Counted from the stretch's first letter, positions 10,233 through 22,319 are shown. The stretch is DNA of 64,000 nt from Ixodes scapularis (GCF_016920785.2 NW_024609884.1:36251035-36315034); one strand, 5' to 3'. Made by a program: numbers and translations. The notes: generated by a model not told the origin, from the letters alone.

Positions 10233-11686
10233 GTATGACTGAACAGGCAGTTGCATGTTTTGGGAAAGTAGCCTGGCCTAGAAAGAGCATATGTTCCGCA
10301 TACACCATCGCTGATTTTTTTTAGATGCACGTTTCAGTCCATACGATGCAAGTCTTAAGGCACTTTTGGTAGCAACGGGGTGTTTAGAGCCTTGGCTGGT
10401 ACATTCAAAATCACCTTACGAGTGTGTAATTTACCAGTTTATGACAGGCAGACTTTTTTTTTTTTTTTTTTTTGTGATAATTTTGTGACATTGAGGCCCC
10501 AAAATTATACTTGTTGGGGAGGTGTGAAGGTCAACTTAAACGACAACCGTAAATCCAAAGGTGCGATATACACAGGGTTTCAGTTTCGGTTTCGTCTTTT
10601 CGTTCAGTGATGACTTTAAAGTGAGTGACACGGCTGTGGCTCGTACGAGACATGGGGGAAGAAAAAGGAAGAAAAGGGAGACGCGCGAGTGTCGTGAAAA
10701 CCGTCGGTCGGGCAACATCAAAGTGGCGAGCTATGATAGGAAGGTAGTGGGTAGATTCAAAGGACAGCCATTTTTGTTTCTGCCCACAGTCTCCCTTCAA
10801 TCAGAGCGAAAGAGAACGTTGTCCGCTCCTCGCGCAAGGTGCACTCTCGGGCGAGCTAAATACGACCAAATCAGTGCCAAGATAACTGTAAAGGTGGTTG
10901 CAATATCTGCATGCTGTTAAGATGGCGTACAGAGGACTGATGACCTGTGAGTCTGATGATTTGTGATGACCTGTAAGTGTAATGACGTGCGAGTGTGATT
11001 AGGGGGGGGGGGGGGGGGGGGAGCGTGACGACTTGTTAGTTCAATGACCTTTGAGTCTGATGATTCGTAATGACCTGTGGGCGTGATGACTGTGATGGTC
11101 TGTGAGCGTGACGGCCCGTGATGATGACTGCGAGTAAGTTTTGGATTTGTGTTGAACCTTGAGGGAGAGTCTGTGTGGTGACCCTGTTTTTAATAAATTG
11201 TGGGCATGAGTTCTGAATTGGGAAAAAGAAGTGATCGTGAGTTTGAGTGAGGACAGGTTAAAATGCCGACCTATGCCGACAGGCAGCTTGACGACCCCTT
11301 AACCCCCTTACAGTGGCAGCAATGAAAATAATTCAAACATATCGGAGAAAGCATGTTACAAAATTAGGAGATCTGGAGATTTCTAAAACATGAACTTAGT
11401 TCCTTTACGTCGTAAACAAAAAATATTGGAAACGGAACGAAAACACTCCAAAGACAGCTTTGTCAAAGAATATAAATATCTAAGTAGTTTCTAAAAACAT
11501 GTATCATAGTGCAATTTCGACCGTAAACATGCTACATCAAGCACCAAAAAAGCAAGTACTAAACAAAACCAAAAATATTCACCCCCTTGAAACGCACAAT
11601 ATATCTCTTTCATGATGAAAGGTGTAAACACCATCTTAGCAAGCAGAACCTTATAGAATTACAAGTACATTACCTTAGGTTGTATA
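10099..11686. other. Gene-free stretch with homopolymers
   Basis: Holds a 22-base G run (10212-10233), T runs, a degenerate minisatellite and a 20-base G run at 11002-11021. Open frames at 10561-10920 and 11587-11937 show no family features; the second overlaps a MITE. Confidence 0.5.
10925..11130. repeat. Degenerate minisatellite, TGATGACCTGTGAG type
   Basis: Variants of TGATGACCTGTGAGTC recur about every 15-17 bp (for example GATGACCTGTAAGTG, GATGACTGTGATGG, CGTGACGACTTG), interrupted by the G run at 11002-11021. Confidence 0.7.
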
Positions 11687-11847
11687 GACCAACACGCGGC
11701 CCTGACGTCACGCAGCTGCGGTGGCGCTGTCGACGGCACTGCGCATGTGCAGACGCTTCACTTCTCCCGAACTCGGTTTCTGCGCACGCGCAGTGCCCAC
11801 ACCTGGTGTGGGCAAACGCGGGCTTGTTTGTAAACAGCGTGTCGGTC
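11687..11847. mobile_element. 161-bp TA-target MITE, copy 1
   Basis: Ends are inverted repeats GACCAACACG and GACCGACACG, flanked by TA at 11685-11686 and 11848-11849. A second copy of exactly the same length sits at 52880-53040; both share internal blocks such as AGTGCCCACACCTGGTGTG. No coding capacity. Confidence 0.85.
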
Positions 11848-12999
11848 TATAATGTAGTATTAAGCAAATCAATTTGGTTATCAATATGGTCATTCAGAGT
11901 TTTGGGAAGCAAGTATTTCTGCATTTGGGTTCCGTAATTAGTTCTACTTGCATCCACCTTCCAGTATTCGCTATGACGGGTTGAGTAAGCGGGATCGTTT
12001 TTAGTTAATGAAGCCAGTGAGTCTAGATTTTGCGTGTTGCGTTTTAATTCTGATCAAAAGCTCTGACTTAACCTATAGGCATACAAATAAAAAATGTTCA
12101 TGATTGAAAGTCCCTCAAACAATGTGAAGCATAAGAGGTGTTGCATCGTAAGAGGCATTACAAATTGAGCGCAACATCTTTTTCTGATAGTGACAAGGTG
12201 CCCAAAAACGACTATGTCACTTGTCTATGCGATATTATCGGCGCTACCTCTAGCGCTCTTTCTTTTAAATCAGGCGAAAAAATGCGAAAATATAACAATG
12301 AATATCTTAAAACCCGTTCCCTTTCCGCGAATCGTTTCAATTGGAATGGCCTTCAATAATGGCTCGCTTTGAAATTGCAATTGTGCCATGCCTTATAAAA
12401 TGATTTATTAAAAATTTAATTAACACATTTTGCTTAATTAGTCAACTTATCAAGACAGTTATCCCTTTATGAACACACGGTAAAACTGCATCTGAAAACT
12501 CTCTCCCTCTATTTTTATTCTGTTCGTTTTAAAATGGAGAATCCTCTATAATTCGTCTTGTGTGGAGTGCATATAGGTCACAAGACATTATACCTGCACA
12601 TGTGGTTGGGGCTCCAGTCATGCTGGAAAATAAAGCACCCATCCACAAATCGGCCATCCAAAATGAAGGGAATAAAGATCCTTTGTATTAGGTCTGCATA
12701 GATGGAAGATCTCAGGGCTTCCTCTATCCGGATCAGCGGCCCAAGCCCTCAGTGTGTTATTACACCCCACTTATTAAAAGAATGGTAAACGCTAGTGGTG
12801 TCTTGTTGCGTGCATGCTCTAATTCAAACCTGCAACAAATAAAAAAAAAAATGAATACCTTGTTTGTTAGCCTGCAGCTTAACATTCCTTTTCGTGAATT
12901 TCACATAGTATGATGGAACTGAAAAGTGAACTACTCAGCTACAGATTTGTGAAATGATGAAGGATATAACAGAGTACATCGAAATGACCAATGATGTAG
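11848..12999. other. AT-rich spacer, nothing recognised
   Basis: No convincing coding region. A short open frame at 12138-12359 has no recognisable motif. The left end of the Tc1 remnant may extend in from the right. Confidence 0.4.
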
Positions 13000-13631
13000 C
13001 TGTCATAAACATGGCTACCATTCTGTTCTCCTTGTCTGATGTGTGATGAAAAATATCTAAAAAATTCAAAGGGTTGCTTATCTACTCTCCTGGAAAGGCA
13101 ACCACATGACCTACTGGGTGCAAACCAGCTGCCAAACACGGTGCTGTTGGTCCCACTTACTGGAAAACGTTGATTTGTCCGTCCACAAAAGGTACCTTGC
13201 TGGAACGTTGACTGTCCACGAAAGGTCCTAGTGACAAACTCCAGCCTAAGCCGCTTGTGATTTTGGATCTAGAGTGGCCTCTGGCAGGCCACCCTACTGC
13301 AGACCCCGACTGAACGAAGGCATTCTCTGATGACAGTCAGGAAAACCTGCAGGCCAAGTTCTCGTATCTCCTGGGCAGTAATAAAAGGATCACAACAGGC
13401 CGCGGCCACAATCCATCTGTCTTCCTCTTCTGTAGTCCTTCTTTGGCGCCCATTTCGAGCCATGTCCCTAATCCTCGCCTCTTTGCAAAAAGCACGCACA
13501 ATATGAGTTACAGTTCCTAGTGAGCACCCGATCTCTGCAGCAATACTCCTTGTCCAACCTGCTTGCATAAGGGTCAAGATTTGAACCCTTGTTTGATCGT
13601 CAAGTCGTGGCATCCTATGTTGTTTTGGCAA
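13000..13631 (-). pseudogene. Tc1-like transposase remnant
   Basis: The first 120 codons (13631-13269) are open: MPRLDDQTRVQILTLMQAGW begins a paired-type helix-turn-helix, followed by IAAEIGCSLGTVTHIV, a basic linker NGRQRRTTEEEDRWIV and the second helix-turn-helix. Reading on in another frame gives TDKSTFSSKWDQQHRVWQ, where the family has an Asp-Glu pair (TDES type), so the catalytic region is damaged. Stops and frameshifts follow and similarity fades near 13000. Tc1 enzymes insert at TA; I could not find the element's own terminal repeats. Confidence 0.8.
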
Positions 13632-14089
13632 AATTCATGGGGACTGCACCTTTGCTGTTGTTGTCCTGTAATGCAGGCCTTGCCTCCCACAACCTTTGAC
13701 AGTATCGCCCAGCAAATTGTTCCTCTTTAAAAAAAAAAAAAAAAAAAAAATTCAGAGGAAAAAAAACACCGTTTACAGCACATGCGCAATAAAAAAAAAA
13801 AAAGAAAAAGGAATATAAGTTGGTTTACACGTGCACAACACAACGTCGCTGCAATGCTTGTCTGAAAAATTAGGGATAAGATAGCTTTCGAAATGGCGGC
13901 CTTAGGATGGGCTGCTTTCTGGTGGCCACCCTCACGTTGAGGTATGAAACATGACTCACACTCACGCTATTGGCGCTCTCGGGAACAATAGCGCCACGTG
14001 TCGCGATTTTGCCACTCCGATCATCGGTCAGTTGTGCTAATCTTTTTTCGTTGCAGCTGTGCCAGCTGGAGAAGAAATATGGCTTTCAC
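13632..14089. other. Spacer with poly(A) tracts
   Basis: Contains an A run near 13729-13750 and another near 13790-13805. No gene recognised. Confidence 0.4.
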
Positions 14090-14470
14090 ACTGTGCCCGT
14101 GGCTTCCACTAAAGAGCAGAAGTGGGAAATTGAGGTGTGGAATAGTGCTTGACGAGGAGGCCTTGCAGTGCGCAGAAGCGTCCAGGTCGAAGTCAACCCT
14201 GAAGCTGTACAGACTCTGGAAATATGAAATATCGGCAGGGAACACCTTGTGTAACAATAGCTTGGGCAGCCGCATGCTCTCTGAAGCACATGCTGGATGG
14301 CTGAGAATGTTTGTGTACCGACAGCGCTCCAATCAGAGGATTGAATCAACATCATGCGGGGCATGTAGATCAATGCCCGAAACCATAGAGCACACTGTGC
14401 TCTCTTGTCCAAGCCTGCAACCAAAGCACCCAGTGGGCTGGTGTCAAGCCCAGGACAGTGGTAGGTAGTA
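14090..14470 (+). pseudogene. LINE ORF2 C-terminal fragment
   Basis: Carries the stretch KSTLKLYRLWKYEI, NNSLGSRMLSEAHAGWLRMF and a terminal Cys/His knuckle (CGACRSMPETIEHTVLSC), the layout seen downstream of reverse transcriptase or RNase H in several arthropod LINE families. No reverse transcriptase precedes it. Only the 3' end of the element survives, as expected from 5'-truncated LINE insertion. Confidence 0.65.
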
Positions 14471-15899
14471 GTAGCCTTGCGGGGTCCTACGTTGTGACCA
14501 CTTGCTGGCAAAAAGCACTCGGATTCCAAACATCTGGGACAATGCAAGGTGTGTTTGGTAACTAGTGGTGGACTGAACCTGCTGAACTTCACATTTGGTA
14601 AAGTTAGGCACATGCCAAACATTTTAAGGAAAGCTAAGTGAAGATTCGGCAAACATTGCGCACACGTGAGAATGCCACGGAGCAATGGATTGCAAGTGGA
14701 TGCCGTGCGGTTACCATCGAACACTGTAGTAGTACCAGCGGTTGCGGTGCGGTGTAGGTGATATGGTAACTGTCCGTTTGTCAGCCTTCATGAGTGTGGT
14801 TCTCTTCAATATTTTCTGCCTCAAGAACAGACTGACCAGGAATTGATGCAGTCCACTGCGCAAGTGACAAATGATGCGGTACATTCTGGATAATGTGATT
14901 TTCTTGATCTTTTCAGTGATATGCAATGAGGTAATTGCAGCATTGACTGACAAGGATTTAAAGCACTCCTTGCAAATATAGCAATCCTGTTTTCGGCTTG
15001 TAAGTAGTTTGTGCCAAAACAAAATATTTCTTTTTAGCGATATTTCGTGGTTTTCATCTACGCGCATAAAACCAAACACAGAACTATCATGCTTGACGTC
15101 GCACATCCGACATTCCTAACTCTTCCCATCTTCCTAAACGCATGTCCTAACATCAGAAACTGGCATTATAATGTTTAAAAACGAGGCGTTGTGAATATGG
15201 GACTCGCACTTTCATGCCAAGTTGGTGTCAAGTGACCCAAAATCGAAAAACATGCATACTTACAATAATGTTATCTCTTTTGGTGGAGGCTCAGCACTCG
15301 TTGCATTCATTTTTGCGTACAAACGGTGACTTGCAGAGAAAGTAAGAACGCAGTGTTACTGTCTTTATTTTAACACTTGTACGCTAGCGCTTGCGCTGAT
15401 GAGGCCTCCAAACCAAAACTCGCGTGCCGAGACTGCGCCCGCCACTACCCGACCTCGTTGTCATACCACTTCTGCGAGAAGTCACTGTAAAATTGCCAGT
15501 AAATACAAAAATGACACCGATAAAATTAACTTGTAGACTGTCACCTTATTTAGTAGTAATAACTGTTTCAACATGCATTTAAGTTACAAAACTTTTTTGG
15601 TAGAAAAAAACAATATAAACTTTCAAGTCTGGCAATAATGTATCTGATGAATCTTTAGAGAATTTCGTAAAAACATCGGCTTCGCCGAATCCGAAGATTC
15701 AGCAGCGAATTTTTTATGCTTCAAAAGTTAGGCCCGTCATTACTGCTAACTGTGTCAACCAACTGTGGCAGTGCAAGGGCTCGGCCGAAAGGACTAAAAG
15801 ACGGCTGGAAGATTGGTGGGGATGACGGATACAGAAGTGATGAAAAAGTTTTAGCCGTTTTTTTCTTGGCTCGGTTTCAATGCACCTCAGACCGCCCAA
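14471..15899. other. Long spacer, one unrecognised open frame
   Basis: A minus-strand open frame of 131 codons (14711-15106) contains a Cys-x2-Cys pair but matches no family I know; I do not call it a gene. The rest is AT-rich. Confidence 0.4.
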
Positions 15900-16060
15900 T
15901 TCAAAGGGAAATGGCGATGATGATGATGATGATTGGGAGTGCGCCTCTGGCTTCCGGCGTGAGCCCCATCTTGGTTCCCTTTGATAATACAGTTTTGGTT
16001 TGAACTCTGACCTCGCTCGGACGTCTTTTTCTTCTCGGCGTTGAAGCGGTGGTCCCACGC
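15900..16060. repeat. Dispersed repeat, copy 1
   Basis: The stretch from about 15931 (AGTGCGCCTCTGGCTTCCGG) to 16035 matches 28268-28380 at moderate identity, including ACAGTTTTGGT / ACTGTTTTGGT. It begins after a short GAT repeat. Class unknown. Confidence 0.65.
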
Positions 16061-16522
16061 CTTGCCTTCTGCTGCCGTGTTCGTAATGTAAGCTTGTCTT
16101 TGCTTCCTGCAGTTCCTCATTGGCTCTGCGCCTTTTCTATCTTTTATTTTGTAAATATTTTTTTTTTTAATTACATTTTTGGCAACGAGAATGTTTTTTT
16201 TTTTTTTCTGAGTTGGAACCCGTTGTTGTTGGGCTTAGCAGCCGCTGCTGCATTGTCCTTTGTTCTCAGGAGCGTTCCATTTCGAACGCTTTTTTAGCTT
16301 GCCGGACTGGGCTCCGGCAGCATTCTTGTTTTCATCATAATATGCATTTCTCCTACTCTGCTACGCGTTCCACCGTGTTGGGCCTCAGTTGGTGCTGTAT
16401 TTTTTGAGCATTTTCCTCCCTGTGGGAATTTTTTGGTTGTGCCTTGCCTCGGGGCGTTTGGAACGGGCGATCTGGAATCGATGGCAATCAGTTCATTGAC
16501 GGGTCAGATTAGGTTTTTTCTG
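16061..16522. other. Spacer, T-rich
   Basis: No gene recognised. Confidence 0.3.
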
Positions 16523-16641
16523 TAATTAACTACATCAGACTGTCGCTGCGAAGCAACATGTACAGGTGGGTTAATGTTTTTGTAATGAGCCACCGCAGAC
16601 TGTCGCCGCGAGGCATCGTAAACGGGGGCCGGATGGGTTAG
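16523..16641. repeat. Two-unit tandem duplication of about 60 bp
   Basis: CAGACTGTCGCTGCGAAGCA followed by CAGACTGTCGCCGCGAGGCA, each ending in a GGTTA-containing stretch, gives two diverged copies in direct orientation. Confidence 0.65.
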
Positions 16642-16683
16642 CATACACCCCAGTGATACAGAGTGACCTTACAGCCTGCAATA

Positions 16684-17182
16684 GACCCTTTCCGAAATTA
16701 AGCGCCATCTGGTGGTTTGTAAAGCAGTTTAGGTTTCGCCATATCAATGGCGGAAATGAACTTGTATCGGCGCCGTCACTTTCGCAAGTCAACAACACGC
16801 GAGGAATTGTTCAGTGTCAGTTCTTTCTCTATCACTTTCAGTTCGATGGTGACCAAGAACCTGCATTCAGAACAACGCTCCAACCCACTCAAATGCCTCG
16901 AGAAAATTTATACACCAAAGTGCTTTAAAGCCGATTGTGTGCCGCCCACAGATTGACTGAATCTGAGTTATTAGAAATAAACGCTTACGTAGCTCTTGTG
17001 TTCCATTCCTTCGTCGCGTCGCACTGACCCCCCGAATGTACAAACCTCGCAAGATCCGCTTAGGAGCATCTTCAACGCCTTCCTTTATCAGTCACTAGAC
17101 GGCCGCCATTGGTATGGCACAGATGCCGTTCCACAAATGATGATAGTGATCAAAGTGGCCAGACTGAATTTCGGAAAGGGTC
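16684..17182. mobile_element. 499-bp TA-target MITE with GACCCTTTCC ends
   Basis: Perfect inverted ends GACCCTTTCCGAAATT, flanked by TA at 16682-16683 and 17183-17184. The end sequence is related to the elements at 11687, 52880 and 55512, which also start GACC next to TA. No transposase inside. Confidence 0.85.
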
Positions 17183-17196
17183 TATTCACGTAACAA

Positions 17197-17300
17197 GTGT
17201 CGATGAAATGTTAGTGTCGATGAAATGTTGGTGTCGACGAAATCTGGGTGTCGACGGAACGTGGGTGTTGACGAAACGTTGATGTCCTTGAAAGGTCCAC
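17197..17300. repeat. 16-17 bp tandem repeat
   Basis: About six units of the GTGTCGATGAAATGTTG type with growing divergence to the right (GTGTCGACGAAATCTGG, GTGTCGACGGAACGTGG, GTGTTGACGAAACGTTG). Confidence 0.85.
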
Positions 17301-17654
17301 AAGACGTAATTCAGTGAAATGACAGGGGCCCATTTTGGTGTCCGTGCATCACGTCATGGTGCATGTTTGTGCAGGTCAGTAGTAAGATCACTCCAGTTTC
17401 GTCTTGGCGTGCGACCAGCTTGTCCACAACCGTTCCTGCCGTTAGTCTCTCGTTGGGACAGTTTCTTTTTTCTGCTAGTAACTGTGACTTACCAAAGTTA
17501 TTTATTTATTTTTCTTTCCGAGTCAAACTCTGTGCCAATGCTCGACGTGTGTGTCATGCGAAATGTTTTTTAATCTAAATAAGTCTTAACGTTGTCTTTT
17601 GTGTTCGACGTTCGAAAATGGCGGCCACGCCCACAGGTCGGCATTTTAGGTCGC
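17301..17654. other. Spacer
   Basis: No gene recognised. Confidence 0.3.
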
Positions 17655-18107
17655 CCTCACTCACCCTCGCCCTCACAGCCACACTCACCTAAGCCTCTGA
17701 CTCACCCTCACAGCTACACTCACTTTCAGCCCCTCACTCACCCTCATCCTCGCAGTCACACTCATCTCCAGTCCCTCACTCACCCTCGCTGAACCTCGCG
17801 CACTCATGCCCCTCATGCACTCACCGCCCTCACGCACTCATGGCCCTCACGCCCCTCACCGCCCTCACACCCCTCACGGCCCTCACGCACTCATACCCCT
17901 CATGTCCCTCACACAATCACGGTCCTCACGCCACTCGCCGCCGTCACGCCCCTTACGCACTCACCACCCTCACGGCCCTCACGCTCTCATAGCCCTCACA
18001 TACTCATAGCCCTCACGCACTCATAGCCCTCACGCACTCATAGCCCTCACGCACTCATAGCCCTCACGCACTCATAGCCCTCACGCACTCATGCCCCTCA
18101 CGCCACT
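17655..18107. repeat. 17-bp minisatellite, left block
   Basis: Unit CCCTCACGCACTCATAG, with at least five nearly identical copies at 18010-18094 and more diverged ones to the left. The array resumes at 20777, showing it was split by the insertion at 18110-20776. Confidence 0.93.
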
Positions 18108-18338
18108 CAGGCCAGCTTCAGATGGGGCAATTTCGGCCAGAAACTTGACGTCGCAACACCAGGAACACGTGCTGCTTGCGTTCGCACGCAGCAACCAGTT
18201 GCTACAATTTGCCATCATCATGACATTTTATTTTTCTTGCACTATTTAGACACACAATTACGCACTATAAACATTTTTTTATGCATTTAAATCTTGGTGG
18301 GAATACTAAAAAATAAAGTAATGCATATTTCTGAAATA

Positions 18339-20519
18339 CTGTTAAACCTCGATTTAATGAAGTTGACTGGAGCCGCAAATTACTTCATTACATCGCGGAA
18401 TTTGTAAAATCGGGAAATGCATTTTTTGGCCATTAGATTCGATAATTACGACTTTAATGCAGCGGCATCCAAGCTGCTTCCGCGGCACCGTATTAAAGCT
18501 TTCAATTCTCGGGAAAACAACAAATTTATTGCTCGGGAAAGAAGCTGGTGATCTTCGACTGCGATCGCTTCGTCAAAAGCGGAAGCACACACTTCTCGTA
18601 AGCGGTGAGCGCGTTGAAGGCAACCGCAGTTCCCTCGTGCGCACACTCAAACCACCTCAGAGGTCAACGGTATCCATCACCTGGCTTGGCGTTGGCACGG
18701 GATCCTCGACTGCTTCGGCGTCATCTGCTTCGGCGTCATCTTTCTGTCCAGTAGCGACGAGCCGCAGTATCTTGTTGTCGTCCAGGACCTCCGTCGTCTG
18801 AATGTCGGCATCGGCATCGTCTCTTAAATAATCTCTGAAGCTCGAGTCTTCCGACACGTGGCCCAGTTGGCGAAGCGCTTCCCAGGAACTGGGCGTGGCC
18901 TCTTGGCTCGGGAGTTCAAGGTTGGACAGATCCTCGGCGTCAGACGTTTTGAAGCCGGCGTGCCTGAAGCAGTTCACTATTACTGACGTCCTTGTCGTCT
19001 TCCATGACTCCGTTATCAGAGCATTGGCCGTGTAGATGTCGATCTTCGTGGCTCGATCATGCTCCAGGTTCAGCAGCAGCTTGTCGATAACCCGACACTT
19101 GTACGCAGACTTCACGCTGTTTATAATGCCTTGGCCGAGTGGCTGAATGACTGAAGTGGCGTTCGGAGGGAAGTAGCGGAGCTGCACGTTCGTCAACTCG
19201 AGCTGCGGGGTGTAGTGCGCCGCGCAATTGTCTAGCAAAAGGCACACTTTCCTTTTTTAGCTGCACATGTCGACATTGAATTCCTTCAGCCACTTGCCGA
19301 AATCACGCGCGTCATCCAGGCTTTGCCGTTTGCCTTTGTACTGCATGTCAAGCTCTCTGCATCCTTTGAAGCAGCGCGGGTTCGCGCTCTTTCCGATGAT
19401 CAGTACTTTTCGCTTGTCGGTCCCATCCATATGGACGCACAGCAGCATCTTCACCCTTTGCTTGCTTTGCTTGCCGCCATGACAGGACGCACCTTTTTGG
19501 GCAAGCATTCTTTTCGGTAGCATTTGATATAAGAGACCGCTTTCGTCGGCGTTGTATATGTCCCTGGGGCATAGCTTGTTAGGATGTCCGGTACATTCTC
19601 AGACAACCAGTCGCTGGCCTTAAGCCTGTTGACGCTATTTTCCTCGCCGCATATCACCTTGCCTACAACTGCGTAACACTCTTTAAAACGCGTCAGCCAG
19701 CCAGAACTTGCTTTGAAGTTCAAAGCCCAGCAGACATGCAAAAGAGAGCGCTTTCCGTTGTAGCACTTCCCCGGATATCTGAACGTTCTTGGCTTGCACG
19801 TCCATAAACCACGCGTAAAGCGCTTCTTCCAACTTTTCGTACGGCATAGTCTTGAGGTTTTTCTTTTTCGTCGCCTTCCCTGACGAAGCCGCTCGAAGGA
19901 TAGCATCCTTCCCCTTCAAGATCGTTGACAACGTGCTCGCTGGGATGTCGTGCTCTGTAGCAATGTCACATTTTTTACGTCCAGTGGCAACAGCGTTAAT
20001 TACCTTCGCTTTTTCTTCTAGAGAGAGAACTTTTCTTCTTTGGCGGCGACGTAGACGTGTTGGTAGAGGAATATAAAGACGTGACAACAGGGAGGACCCA
20101 GGAACAAAGAAACACTGATCTCGGCTCCGCAAACGGCCAAAACGACGGCGAACGTCGGCGGTGCCATCTATTGCACGCGACGTGAAATACCGCCGCCAGC
20201 ATCATCTGGTATAGTTTACTCAAAGCTTGTGATGCACAGTTCGTTTTTGCATGGAGTTCCGTAAAATACAGACTTCGGGTTCCTCAATGTTACTGATGCA
20301 CCATAGTGACAATCTTCTGAGTCTTTCTTTTCGAAATATCCGTAAAACGACCTCGTTTTACTTGCATTTATTTTCAAAAAAAAGCTTCGTTAAATCTGAA
20401 CATTATTTCGTTATTTCGAGTTCAGAAAAGCATTGAGCCCTACCTTACAGAGAATCAAAATTTCTTCGTTAGATCGCGGATTTTGTAAGATCGGGTTTCG
20501 TAAATTCGAGGTTCAACTG
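18339..20519 (-). mobile_element. Tigger/pogo DNA transposon, 2.18 kb
   Basis: Inverted ends of the CTGTTAAACCTCGATTTAA / CAGTTGAACCTCGAATTTA type, with TA at 18337-18338 and 20520-20521. These ends are typical of pogo/Tigger elements of Tc1/mariner. The full transposase reading region lies between them, and the element sits inside the TIR element above. Confidence 0.92.
18657..20132 (-). pseudogene. Tigger-type (CENP-B/DDE_1) transposase, frameshifted
   Basis: N-terminal CENP-B-type helix-turn-helix: KVLSLEEKAKVINAVATGRK, DIATEHDIPASTLSTILKGK. After a frame change near 19715 comes the second DNA-binding domain: SSGWLTRFKECYAVVGKVIC. After another near 19560, the DDE_1 domain: NADESGLLYQMLPKRML, KVLIIGKSANPRCFKG, the catalytic-type block LLLDNCAAH, then PPNATSVIQPLGQGIINSVK where the family usually has a further Asp (LDQG). 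A stop interrupts between VDMCS and KRKVCLLLDN near 19255. An acidic tail ends it. Length fits a full family member of about 480-500 residues. Not functional as read. Confidence 0.9.
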
Positions 20520-20776
20520 TAGTTTATTTCCGAAAACGATCAATTGCAATCCAGAACCAAGTCTTTTGTTCTCATCATCACCGGCACAAGGTATCACGTG
20601 AAAATATCTCGTCCCTGATTGGATGCAGCCTCTTCAGACGTCTTCAAATTGCTCCGAGTTGCTCGCTTGTTTCGAGCTGGACCCGATCTTAGCTCGTGTC
20701 GATCTAGGGAAAGCTGGGGAACAACTTGCCAGCAACATTGAAATTGCTGAGAAAGTTGCTCCGTCTGAAGGGGGCC

Positions 20777-20913
20777 TCATGCACTCAACGCCCTCACGCC
20801 CCTCACACACTCATGGCACTCACACCCCTCGCGCACTCACGGCCCTCTCGCCCCTCACGCACTCATGCCACTCGCTGCCCTCACGCCCCTCACGCACTCA
20901 TGGCCCTGTTATT
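20777..20913. repeat. 17-bp minisatellite, right block
   Basis: Diverged units of the CCCTCACGCACTCATGG type, continuing the array of 17655-18107 on the far side of the nested transposons. Confidence 0.9.
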
Positions 20914-22319
20914 ACTTGGTATTACTGTTATTACTGTTATTACCTGTTATTACTTGGTGAAATGGGAAATACGTCATCGAGGCTTTTCACCTGGCAGGCC
21001 CGGCCATTGGCGCTACGCAGAATGAGTTTCACGTTTTGCTTTCCGCTTTGGACGTCCATTTTACCTTGGCTCAGAACGTCGTCATTGAGTAGAGGAAATT
21101 TATCAGGAGACTACAGGGAAACCATTGTTGAATATCTTGGAATGCTCAGACATCTGGCGTAATTCTACGGATACGAGTAGCGTTTGGAGAGTTGCGTCGT
21201 GGAGGATCGTCTAGTCAGAGAGTCTGAGGAGCTAATGCACCTAGCCTTGAGCGTGCTGTGCACCTGGTGCAGCAGTTCGAGCGGACTTCTCATGATTGCG
21301 ATCTTTTTCTACAGTTGTAGCTAGAGCCAAATTTGAATGCGTCACAATGTGTACTGTGTTTTTCCTTTAAAAATAAATAAATAAAACTTTGCTTAATTAA
21401 AAAAAAAATTTGTTTACAGCAAAAATTGAGGATATGAAGTAATCGGACACCTTGCGGGCGCAAATGGACTTCATACCGTGATTTTTCGAAGTCACGCCTG
21501 TAGAGACCTCCGTGCCCAGAACCAGAGAGCATTGTTGCGATGGGCCTTGACCAAGGCCACGTCCCTTCCTTCGCCTCCCATTTTTGTCCACTCGGCGGGG
21601 TTGGCCACAGTTCTGAGACGACAACGGCGCAATTCCGAAAACAAAAACAAAAAAACAAAAAAAAAAAAAAAAATAAAAGAAAAGAAAGAAAACCGGATCT
21701 GGCGTTAGTGGCGCGAACTTGGGTCTTTGTTCGCGCTGCTGTTCTGCTTCGGGAGTTACAAGTTGCTGTGTTTGAATAAGATAGTTTGCCGGTGCCTTGA
21801 GTGCTGCCTCTGCCGATGGTTCCTGTGGCTGACGACGTCCTTCGCCTGAGCGTGTTCGGAATTCTCTCCGTCCTCATTGCAGCGCGAGCAATGGCTGTCT
21901 CTGTCTCGGCGCCAGCGAGCCAGGTAAGCAGGCTCGACCATTTGGATTCATTTTCATAATCAGGATCATGTGAAACCGAACCTTTTTGCAACCTAATTTG
22001 AACAGCCAAGCTAGTAATACAACCGCCAGTGTATACATTCAGCTTCAGAGATCCTCTACCGCAGTGGTTAACCACTGTGGTGGAGGATCCTGCGGTTGTT
22101 GCCCCTTCCTGCCTTCCTAGTCTGTCGTCCGCTATGCCACGTAAAGGCTGAACCGCATGTAAGCAATTAAGCGAGCGACGAGAGTCAGCGACGAGCGGCG
22201 GAGATTTCCCACGGTCGCGTGTCGCATCGCTCGGTTTTTGGATTTCTAGAAATCGGCGCTCCTCGCCTTGGTCGCTTGCTCCCGTCGCTTTCATGTGGTT
22301 TGTCGACACTCTCGCCCAC
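20914..22319. other. Spacer with short ATT/TTACTG repeats, A runs and a palindrome
   Basis: A TTATTACTGTTATTAC-like short repeat lies at 20914-20955. An A-rich run lies at 21640-21690. A palindrome centred on TTAA lies at 22050-22089. A 343-codon minus-strand open frame (21290-22321) crosses the homopolymer and shows no family features; I treat it as chance. Confidence 0.45.
22050..22089. repeat. 40-bp palindrome centred on TTAA
   Basis: Arms GATCCTCTACCGCAGTGG and the complement of CCACTGTGGTGGAGGATC, two mismatches in 18, with TTAA as the loop. Confidence 0.85.

Larger units (their letters stand above)
18110..20776. mobile_element. TIR element (about 480 bp) split by a Tigger transposon
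   Basis: Outer ends are inverted repeats of about 28 bp with five mismatches (GGCCAGCTTCAGATGGGGC on the left, GGCCCCCTTCAGACGGAGC on the right), flanked by TCA on both sides (18107-18109, 20777-20779). After removing the inner Tigger element, about 480 bp remain and encode nothing. A GG start and 3-bp duplication would fit PIF/Harbinger elements, but TCA is abundant in the host minisatellite, so the class is uncertain. Confidence 0.72.

Noticed and set aside
12138..12372. Short overlapping plus-strand open frames
   Set aside because: Two frames are open over the same bases and neither shows conserved features; chance in AT-rich DNA.
14711..15106. 131-codon minus-strand open frame with a Cys-x2-Cys pair
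   Set aside because: No family match, no splice or promoter context. Listed only as unrecognised.
17655..18107. Regular short repeats resembling a CRISPR array
   Set aside because: The units are contiguous 17-bp copies without unique spacers, in animal DNA with spliced genes; it is a minisatellite.
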